A stretch of DNA of 15,591 bases from Anaerolinea thermophila (lineage in GTDB: Bacteria; Chloroflexota; Anaerolineae; Anaerolineales; Villigracilaceae): positions 1-15,591 of the forward strand of contig DZBA01000039.1 of NCBI GenBank assembly GCA_022729775.1. The letters are read 5' to 3'. The notes under the pieces are model-generated. The model saw nothing but the letters and a program-made list of their open reading frames with translations, did no database searches and had not been told where the DNA came from. A program made the position numbers and the translations under genes. Position 1 is the first letter of the stretch. Each line of letters begins with the position of its first letter. Shown one piece after another: positions 1 through 5,315 of the stretch.

Positions 1-724
1 CCGTCGGGTGGAATTGGAAGAATTCCATATCTTCCATTGGGATGCCGTGACGCAGGAGAATCGCCGCGCCGTCACCGGTGTAGGCGTACGCGTTCGAGGT
101 CACTTCAAAGATGCGGCCGTGTCCGCCGGTGGCGAAGATGACCGACTTGGCGTGAATGGTGTGCAGTTCGCCGGTGGCAAGTTCCACCGCGACGATGCCC
201 GCGGCTTTTCCGTTTACAAGAATAACATCCAGCACTTGATATTCATCGAAGAAGTTCACGTCATTTTTCAAGCATTGCTGGTACAGTGTTTGCAAAATCA
301 TGTGACCAGTGCGGTCAGCGGCGTGAGCCGCGCGGCGGACGGGTTTGCCCGTCTCGTTGTTGGTGTGACCGCCAAACGGACGCTGTGAAATTTTGCCTTC
401 GGGTGTGCGGTCAAAGGGCAGCCCCATGTGTTCGAGTTCCAACACCGCGTTGATGGCTTCATCGCACATGAATTCAATCGCGTCTTGGTCGCCGAGATAA
501 TCAGAGCCTTTGACGGTGTCGTACATGTGCCATTCGGGTTTATCTTCTTCATAATTGCCCAGCGCCGCAGAGATGCCGCCTTGCGCCGCGCCTGTGTGCG
601 AGCGCGTAGGATACAGTTTGCTGATGACAGCGGTCTTTGCGGTGCGCGAGGCGTATAAGCCAGCCATCAAGCCCGCGCCGCCCGCGCCCACGACCACTAC
701 ATCGAATTGGTGAACGTTTGCCAT
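1..724 (-). CDS. sdhA: Succinate dehydrogenase flavoprotein subunit SdhA (N-terminal 241 residues, cut by window edge)
   Basis: Oxidises succinate to fumarate in complex II, passing electrons from FAD towards SdhB and the quinone pool on the cytoplasmic face of the membrane. The ATG at 724 opens a frame that stays open to the left edge. A Rossmann FAD-binding GAGGAG lies at residues 13-18. The SHTGAAQGG motif (residues 42-50) contains H43, the histidine that binds FAD covalently in SDH/FRD flavoproteins. TGGHGR (199-204) and FQFHPT (236-241, with the substrate-site His) follow. An AGGAG Shine-Dalgarno lies about 8 nt upstream. It is the third gene of sdhC-sdhD-sdhA, 16 nt after sdhD; sdhB probably follows outside the window. 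The family is usually about 570-640 residues, so well over half is missing. Fumarate reductase in reverse cannot be excluded, but the position next to complex III favours SDH. Confidence 0.95.
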   Translation of the reverse strand, partial: MANVHQFDVVVVGAGGAGLMAGLYASRTAKTAVISKLYPTRSHTGAAQGGISAALGNYEEDKPEWHMYDTVKGSDYLGDQDAIEFMCDEAINAVLELEHMGLPFDRTPEGKISQRPFGGHTNNETGKPVRRAAHAADRTGHMILQTLYQQCLKNDVNFFDEYQVLDVILVNGKAAGIVAVELATGELHTIHAKSVIFATGGHGRIFEVTSNAYAYTGDGAAILLRHGIPMEDMEFFQFHPT

Positions 725-740
725 GAAATACTCCTAAAGT

Positions 741-1175
741 TTACGAAGTCCAAATGACGATTGCGCCGATGACCACCATGGACACCATCATCACAATGTT
801 CAAGAGCCGCACAATCTTGCGTCCTGTTGCGCCCGCGATGTAATCATCCGCGATGACGACCAAGCCGTGAACGCCGTGCGCAGTTGCGACAAACATCAGC
901 GCCATGGCGGTTAACTTCCAAAATACAGAAGCCCACGGCGCAAGGTCGGGAACGTTGGTGCTTTGGACGTGAGTCACATTGGGCATGAACGCCCAACGCA
1001 TCACATCGGCAAAGCTCATGTCATTGCGCGCGCCCATCACCAGCGCGCCGATCAGCGCGAAGAGGATGAGGGCGTACATCGCCAGCGCGGACAGGCGCGT
1101 AAAGAGCCACATCTGCGCTTCAAAACTCATCAAGCCGCGTTGTTTAAGGGAAAGTTGCCGGGATTTTGTCGTCAT
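741..1175 (-). CDS. sdhD: Succinate dehydrogenase membrane anchor subunit SdhD
   Basis: A 144-residue integral membrane subunit that anchors the SdhA/SdhB head and helps form the haem b and quinone sites. Three hydrophobic helices are visible (about residues 26-48, 86-109, 121-142). The sequence AHGVHGL...DDY places H100 eleven residues before D111-Y112. That is the same spacing as the haem ligand H71 and quinone-site D82-Y83 of E. coli SdhD, so H100 is the likely haem ligand. It starts 4 nt after the sdhC stop, and its GGGAGG Shine-Dalgarno lies at and just before that stop, indicating translational coupling. Anchor subunits diverge fast, so identification rests on helix pattern, the His/Asp-Tyr motif and the position between sdhC and sdhA. 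Confidence 0.88.
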   Translation of the reverse strand: MTTKSRQLSLKQRGLMSFEAQMWLFTRLSALAMYALILFALIGALVMGARNDMSFADVMRWAFMPNVTHVQSTNVPDLAPWASVFWKLTAMALMFVATAHGVHGLVVIADDYIAGATGRKIVRLLNIVMMVSMVVIGAIVIWTS

Positions 1176-1179
1176 GTTG

Positions 1180-1554
1180 TTAACCTCCCAAGCCTGCGCT
1201 GGTAATTACATAAACCGCAATGGTGAAGATCGGGATGAATACCGCCCATTCAACCCAGATGGCTTCGGTTTGGTGATCGAGCAGTTTGGGGAACAAGTCC
1301 AGAATTGTGATGCGTAAACCATTAATCGCGTGGAAAAGCACGCTAAAGAAGATAAAGATCTGGAATGCCCAATTTTCGTAAATGCCGTTCAGGAAAGCCC
1401 CCGTCTTGCCGCCGATGAACGCCGCCAGAATATGCACGGTAATGAAGATTCCCATCCCCAATCCGCCGATACGATGCAGGATAAAGGTCAGGTATCCCGC
1501 GGGTCCTTTATATCGCAACCCCGTGGAAAGGCTGACGTCTCTTTTCAAGCCCAT
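1180..1554 (-). CDS. sdhC: Succinate dehydrogenase cytochrome b556 subunit SdhC
   Basis: A 124-residue cytochrome b membrane subunit of complex II and the first gene of the sdh operon. The N-terminal helix carries the family signature LHRIGG (residues 26-31). The second helix carries FHAINGLR (74-81), where H75 six residues before R81 matches the spacing of the haem ligand H84 and the following arginine in E. coli SdhC. A third helix is at about 101-119. I chose the ATG at 1554 because GGAGG lies 8 nt upstream of it. An upstream in-frame ATG at 1575 would place that Shine-Dalgarno inside the coding region. SdhC and SdhD each supply one candidate haem ligand, consistent with a single-haem, two-anchor complex II. 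The gene is divergent from qcrA. Confidence 0.9.
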   Translation of the reverse strand: MGLKRDVSLSTGLRYKGPAGYLTFILHRIGGLGMGIFITVHILAAFIGGKTGAFLNGIYENWAFQIFIFFSVLFHAINGLRITILDLFPKLLDHQTEAIWVEWAVFIPIFTIAVYVITSAGLGG

Positions 1555-1584
1555 CTCTATGCCTCCGTAGTTCATTTTTATTTT

Positions 1585-1613
1585 TACATAACAGGCGTTT
1601 ATTTTACTCTTAA
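1585..1613 (-). promoter_or_regulatory. Weak candidate promoter for sdhCDA
   Basis: Reading the minus strand, TTAAGA (1613-1608) and TATGTA (1590-1585) are separated by 17 bp and lie about 30 nt before the sdhC start. Both hexamers are imperfect, so this is only a positional candidate. Confidence 0.25.
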
Positions 1614-1685
1614 CCGTTTGGAATGGCAAAATGATAGGCACTTTTCAAAGGTGACAATCATCCTAGATATTTTGTTATCACCCAT

Positions 1686-1717
1686 CCTTTATAGAATCAT
1701 GTAAAGACCTTTATAAT
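1686..1717 (+). promoter_or_regulatory. Candidate promoter of the qcrABC operon with a CCTTTATA direct repeat
   Basis: A consensus TATAAT lies at 1712-1717, preceded by TTTATA (1688-1693) with an 18-bp spacer as a weak -35. The 8-mer CCTTTATA occurs at 1686-1693 and again at 1708-1715, 22 bp apart, so one copy covers each hexamer. Transcription starting near 1724 would give a leader of about 80 nt, which ends in a near-perfect AAGGAGGT (1795-1802). The repeat could be a regulator site two helical turns apart, or coincidence in AT-rich DNA. The rest of the 1555-1806 gap shows no gene. Confidence 0.4.
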
Positions 1718-1806
1718 CTGCGTCAAACCGCTTGTATTTTTAAGATTACAGTCTTATTTGCGAGAAAAAAAACGGCAAGCGCAACAACCCCTTCAAGGAG
1801 GTATAC

Positions 1807-2304
1807 ATGTCTGGTTCGCATGAACTATCCCGCCGCGACTTTATCAAAGTGACGACGGGAATCATCGGCGGGCTGATCGGCGCGGTCGTCGGTCTTCCTG
1901 CTGTTTATTATTTGATTGACCCCGCGCTCCAAGCGGGCGGAAAAGAAGCGTGGATTCCCATTGGTAAATTCGAGGATATGCAGCTCGACAAACCATATTC
2001 CTTTTCCTTCACGCGCGTACAGGTCAACGGGTGGGAGCGCACTGCGAGTTCCTTTGGCGGATATGCCGTCCGCAAATCGGATAAGCCCGAAGAGTTGTTG
2101 ATCTTGAACAGCCGCTGCACACACCTTGCTTGTACCGTCAATTGGAATGAAGCCGCGAATGGGTATCTCTGCCCATGTCACGACGCCAAATTCAGCAAGG
2201 AAGGCGAAGTGCTGGATGGACCTCCCCCGCGCCCGCTGGATGTTTATGACGAACATCGCATCACGGAAGACGGCATCATCGAAATCTTCTTCAAGGAAGG
2301 CTAG
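1807..2304 (+). CDS. qcrA: Rieske iron-sulfur subunit of the quinol:cytochrome c reductase
   Basis: The Rieske protein takes the first electron from quinol at the Qo site and delivers it to the c-type haems; it acts on the outer face of the membrane. The N-terminus carries a twin-arginine motif, SRRDFIK (residues 8-14), followed by a hydrophobic anchor (about 15-37), as expected for a Tat-exported, uncleaved Rieske. Cluster box 1 is CTHLAC (104-109) and box 2 is CPCH (122-125). C104, H106, C122 and H125 are the 2Fe-2S ligands, and C109/C124 the disulfide pair. The residues after box 2 are D126, A127, K128 and F129, where high-potential Rieske proteins have Gly-Ser-x-Tyr. At 165 residues it is close to Bacillus QcrA in size. 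It has a strong Shine-Dalgarno and is followed 3 nt later by qcrB. Confidence 0.94.
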   Translation: MSGSHELSRRDFIKVTTGIIGGLIGAVVGLPAVYYLIDPALQAGGKEAWIPIGKFEDMQLDKPYSFSFTRVQVNGWERTASSFGGYAVRKSDKPEELLILNSRCTHLACTVNWNEAANGYLCPCHDAKFSKEGEVLDGPPPRPLDVYDEHRITEDGIIEIFFKEG

Positions 2305-2307
2305 ACC

Positions 2308-2967
2308 ATGTGGAATAATATTTACAACTGGCTCGATGAACGCGTCGGCTTCAACGATCTATATGCCAACCTGCTTGACCGCCCCGAACCCAAGACCAGC
2401 TGGTGGAATACGCTCGGCTCTGCCAGCATGTTCCTCTTTGTGCTTCAGGGGTTGACGGGCATTTTCCTTACTGTTTACTACACTCCCTCGCCTGACCACG
2501 CCTACGACTCCGTTCAATACATCATGGAAGGCGTCGCGTTCGGGTGGTTGATTCGCGGTATTCATCACTGGGGCGCGACCTTAATGGTATTGGTGGTCTT
2601 CATCCACATGCTGCGCGTGTTCTTCACCGCTTCATTCAAATACCCGCGCGAGCTGACCTGGCTGATCGGCATCGGTTTGTTGCTCACCACGCTTGGCATG
2701 GGCTTCACCGGCTACCTGCTGCCGTGGAATCAAAAAGCATTCTGGGCGACCACCGTCGGCACGCAAATTGCGGGAACGGTTCCCTTCATTGGGGAATTCA
2801 CCCTCAAAGCCTTGCGCGGCGGACCTGACCTGAGCGCGCTCACCCTGCAAAGATTCTTCTCCGCGCATATCTGGATGATTCCCGGCATCCTTGCTGCATT
2901 GATCGGCGTTCACCTGTTCCTGATCATGAAGCATGGTGAATCGCACTGGCCCAAGAAAGACGATTAA
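2308..2967 (+). CDS. qcrB: Cytochrome b6-like subunit (N-terminal cytochrome b half)
   Basis: A four-helix, two-haem core of complex III that carries electrons across the membrane from the Qo to the Qi site. The 219-residue length is that of a b6-type protein rather than full-length cytochrome b. Haem ligands are H86 (RGIHHW) with H187 (FSAHIW), and H100 (FIHMLR) with H202 (GVHLFL). The 14 residues between H187 and H202 are the b6-type spacing; mitochondrial cytochrome b has 13. GFTGYLLPW (132-140) is the conserved segment leading into the cd loop. Helices lie at about 36-57, 85-106, 118-138 and 187-207. Position 35, a Cys binding haem cn covalently in cytochrome b6 and in Bacillus QcrB, is Thr here. 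It sits between the Rieske gene and qcrC, 3 nt and 10 nt away. Confidence 0.93.
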   Translation: MWNNIYNWLDERVGFNDLYANLLDRPEPKTSWWNTLGSASMFLFVLQGLTGIFLTVYYTPSPDHAYDSVQYIMEGVAFGWLIRGIHHWGATLMVLVVFIHMLRVFFTASFKYPRELTWLIGIGLLLTTLGMGFTGYLLPWNQKAFWATTVGTQIAGTVPFIGEFTLKALRGGPDLSALTLQRFFSAHIWMIPGILAALIGVHLFLIMKHGESHWPKKDD

Positions 2968-2977
2968 GGATTGCGCC

Positions 2978-4369
2978 ATGAACGACGAAACCAAAAAACA
3001 AATCAACGAAAAATATGAACGTGAAGTGAGCAAAGGCGAAAAATTCTGGCCCGATACAATCTACAGGGACCTTGTCATGTCGCTGGGCATTTTCCTCCTG
3101 CTCATCCTGCTTGCGACTTTTATCGGCATCCCCGCTGAACCCAAAGCCGACCCAAGCGATACTTCCTACGTACCGCGCCCGGAGTGGTACTTCCTCTTCT
3201 TGTTCAAATTCCTTGCGCTGTATGGGCAGATCCCCGTACTTGGAAAAATCGAATGGATCGCGACCGCATTGATACCCGGTGTTGCTGTTGGTATTCTGGC
3301 GCTGATTCCCTTCATCGAAAAGAATTCACATCGCTATTACGGAAAGCGCATCCTGTCCATTTCGATCATGACCATCATGGTGGTGGGCATTGTGTTGTTG
3401 ACTATGGTCTCGGAAGTGCCGACTGTTGCTGAAGATGGTTCAAAGTTGATTGGCATCCTGCAAACGATCATGGGGATTGCGATCCCTTTAGCGGCTTATA
3501 TTTTGCTCTTCCTGATGTCTTTCGTCTTCAAATCTTCCACGCGGACAATGATCTGGACGACGGTCATCTCTGCGCTGGCGATGATTGCCTTCACCGGCGC
3601 GACACTTGCGCTCGCGCCCGAATCCACCCACGAAGAAGCCGAAGTCGCCACTACCCTTGTTGACCAAATTCTCGCGGGACAGGATTTATATTCTGTCCAC
3701 TGCGCGGAATGTCATGGTGACGATGGATCGGTTGCAGTCATTCAAGGCGTGGAAGGACTCGAAGGCGAGAAGATTACGCCCATCAACAGCCGCGATGTGT
3801 TATACACCATCACCGACTCAGCCATGGGCGAAGTCATCGCTTATGGACGCCCCAACGCGGGTATGCCTCCCTTCGGGAAAACCTACGGCGGCGAGCTGAC
3901 CAAAGGCGAGATGGATTACATCACAATCTTCATGCGCTATATGTGGGATGACCGTTTTGAAGCGCCTGTCATTCCCGAACTCTTCCCGCCGCTCGCGGAT
4001 GGGGAAGTGCCTTCGTATGATGTTCACCTCCAGCCGATTGTCAAGCGTTATTGTATTTCCTGTCACCGCGCGGGCAAAGAGAATAACAATTATCTGATGA
4101 CCAGCTATGACGAAATTCTCAAGACCGGCGATAACGCCGCCAACAACATCATCCCCGGCGACGCGAACAGCTACCTGCTGCAAGTCATTCAGCGACACGA
4201 AATCACAGACGCCAACGGCGAAGTCATCATTGGCGTTATGCCGCCAAGCAACGCGCTCAAACCCAACATCATGGACGTGTTCACCCGTTGGATTATGAAC
4301 GGAATGCCGCAAACCGCCGAAGAAGCCGCGAAGATTTCACCCCCGCCCGCTGCGACTCCCGCGCCGTAA
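2978..4369 (+). CDS. qcrC: Subunit IV fused to a diheme cytochrome c (third subunit of the bc complex)
   Basis: This supplies the C-terminal half of cytochrome b plus the electron-accepting c haems. Residues 1-145 match cytochrome b6f subunit IV: an amphipathic N-terminus, a helix at 33-51, the Qo-site PEWY motif (68-71, with E69), and helices at about 92-112 and 126-145. Two more hydrophobic segments follow (about 157-183 and 190-212), giving five in all, so a cytoplasmic N-terminus puts the tail outside. Haem domain 1 has CAECH (242-246) with likely axial M296 in GMPPFG. Haem domain 2 has CISCH (359-363) with likely M421 in VMPPS. A Pro/Ala-rich tail ends the protein. I chose the ATG at 2978 (463 residues) because AAGGA lies 7 nt upstream, overlapping the qcrB stop; the frame could extend to 2933. 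Bacillus QcrC has the same fusion with one haem. Confidence 0.93.
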   Translation: MNDETKKQINEKYEREVSKGEKFWPDTIYRDLVMSLGIFLLLILLATFIGIPAEPKADPSDTSYVPRPEWYFLFLFKFLALYGQIPVLGKIEWIATALIPGVAVGILALIPFIEKNSHRYYGKRILSISIMTIMVVGIVLLTMVSEVPTVAEDGSKLIGILQTIMGIAIPLAAYILLFLMSFVFKSSTRTMIWTTVISALAMIAFTGATLALAPESTHEEAEVATTLVDQILAGQDLYSVHCAECHGDDGSVAVIQGVEGLEGEKITPINSRDVLYTITDSAMGEVIAYGRPNAGMPPFGKTYGGELTKGEMDYITIFMRYMWDDRFEAPVIPELFPPLADGEVPSYDVHLQPIVKRYCISCHRAGKENNNYLMTSYDEILKTGDNAANNIIPGDANSYLLQVIQRHEITDANGEVIIGVMPPSNALKPNIMDVFTRWIMNGMPQTAEEAAKISPPPAATPAP

Positions 4370-4387
4370 TTTTTTTCACGTTAGATT

Positions 4388-4414
4388 AAGCCGGGATATT
4401 AATCCCGGCTTTTT
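4388..4414 (+). terminator. Rho-independent terminator after qcrC
   Basis: A perfect 10-bp stem (AAGCCGGGAT with ATCCCGGCTT), a 4-nt loop and a run of T to 4414, starting 19 nt after the qcrC stop. It closes the qcrABC operon. Confidence 0.9.
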
Positions 4415-4466
4415 GATTCACAGCCATAACGCGCATCTCCAAATGTAAAATTAATATCGCAAAGGG

Positions 4467-4472
4467 TATAAT
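4467..4472 (+). promoter_or_regulatory. TATAAT -10 box placed for a leaderless MNT transcript
   Basis: A consensus TATAAT ends 6 nt before the ATG at 4479, so transcription would begin at or next to the start codon. No clear -35 is seen at the matching distance (TGTAAA at 4444-4449 is poor). AAAGGG at 4461-4466 resembles a Shine-Dalgarno but would lie upstream of the transcript start. Confidence 0.5.
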
Positions 4473-4478
4473 CTAAAT

Positions 4479-4847
4479 ATGGCAATGCCAACAGTGATTC
4501 AAAACCAGCAGGCAAATAAGCGTATCCGCATCCCTATGCGGACAATTCGTATGATTGCCAAAATAATTGCTGACAAATTCGATCCTGAAGAAATTATTCT
4601 TTTTGGATCTTATGCGTATGGCAAACCCCACGCGTGGAGCGACCTTGACCTTTTGGTTGTCATGGATACACCCCAGGGCGAGATAAAAGCCATTATTGAA
4701 ATTTCCGACTCCCTGCCTCCCCTGCCTTTTCGCGTGGATATTATTGCGCGTTCCCGCGCAATAATCAATAAACGCAAGAAAATGGGCGATTTTTTCCTTC
4801 GGGAAATCACAGAAAAGGGGAAAGTGCTGTATGCGCGAAATCACTAA
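4479..4847 (+). CDS. MNT-type minimal nucleotidyltransferase
   Basis: A 122-residue nucleotidyltransferase of the Pol-beta superfamily. The core motif reads GSYAYGKP (residues 43-50) followed by SDLDLLV (54-60), so the GS...DxD signature is intact. D55 and D57 bind metal, and D87 in RVDII is the likely third acidic residue, so the site looks catalytically competent. Family members move nucleotides onto proteins or small molecules; the substrate cannot be read from the sequence. Its last 17 nt overlap the next gene, which encodes a HEPN protein, the classic MNT/HEPN pairing. Such pairs include toxin-antitoxin systems in which the MNT enzyme modifies the HEPN toxin. ATG 4485 is an alternative start, two codons in. 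Confidence 0.87.
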   Translation: MAMPTVIQNQQANKRIRIPMRTIRMIAKIIADKFDPEEIILFGSYAYGKPHAWSDLDLLVVMDTPQGEIKAIIEISDSLPPLPFRVDIIARSRAIINKRKKMGDFFLREITEKGKVLYARNH

Positions 4848-5214
4848 AGAGTGGGTGTTCAAGGCGGAAGGAGATCATCGCTCTGCCGAAGCGCTGCTCT
4901 ATCAAATTGAAATTCCTGAAATAGATACAGCCTGTTTTCATTGCCAGCAATGCGCGGAAAAATATGTAAAGGCGTTTCTGGTAGAACATGAAGTTGATTT
5001 TCCGCGAAGTCATGACCTCATCCGTTTGTTGGGACTTTGCCTAACAATAGATGAAAACTTTGAGAAAATCCGAGATAATTTGCGAAGACTTGAAAATTAC
5101 GGAGTCATCATACGTTACCCTGGACTGACTGTCCCGCTTGAAATGGCAAATGAGGCGATTGAAAACACAAATCAGGTGCGCGAATTTATAAGGAAGAAAC
5201 TCAAGATAAAATAA
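4831..5214 (+). CDS. HEPN domain protein partnered with the MNT nucleotidyltransferase
   Basis: A 127-residue, mostly helical protein with the HEPN pattern: residues 36-49 (FHCQQCAEKYVKAF), then HDLIRLL (61-67) and RYPG (95-98). The first segment is the Q..EK..KA helix typical of this family. The RX4-6H catalytic motif of HEPN ribonucleases, and the RX4HXY variant that MNT enzymes modify in HepT toxins, are not present. R95 has no His in range, and R59 is only two residues before H61. It may therefore be a non-nuclease or binding partner rather than an RNA-cutting toxin. It starts inside the MNT gene (17-nt overlap) with AAGGGG 10 nt upstream, so the two are translationally coupled. Confidence 0.85.
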   Translation: MREITKEWVFKAEGDHRSAEALLYQIEIPEIDTACFHCQQCAEKYVKAFLVEHEVDFPRSHDLIRLLGLCLTIDENFEKIRDNLRRLENYGVIIRYPGLTVPLEMANEAIENTNQVREFIRKKLKIK

Positions 5215-5253
5215 TCGAGCTGCTGGGGGAAACAAGACACGTTATTAAAAACC

Positions 5254-5288
5254 AGACCTCCGAGATTTCAAAAATCTCGGAGGTCTTT
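5254..5288. terminator. Bidirectional terminator between the HEPN gene and icd
   Basis: A perfect 15-bp inverted repeat (5254-5268 with 5272-5286) and a 3-nt loop, ending in TTT on the plus side. On the minus side GG then TTTTT follows the stem, so it can stop transcripts from either direction. It lies between two convergent genes, as expected. The arms begin and end with AGACCT/AGGTCT, a core also found in a palindrome inside pyrC. Confidence 0.8.
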
Positions 5289-5315
5289 GTGTAATATTCT
5301 TGAGACGTGGAACTC

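Noticed and set aside
8..388. Plus-strand open frame of 126 codons
   Set aside because: It is the antisense shadow of sdhA, whose minus-strand frame carries the SHTGAAQGG and FQFHPT motifs.
2933..2977. Longer start for qcrC
   Set aside because: The extra residues overlap the qcrB gene and there is no ribosome site; AAGGA stands 7 nt before the ATG at 2978.
4479..5214. Calling the MNT/HEPN pair a proven toxin-antitoxin system
   Set aside because: The HEPN protein lacks the catalytic and modified-tyrosine motifs of HepT toxins, so only the pairing is supported.
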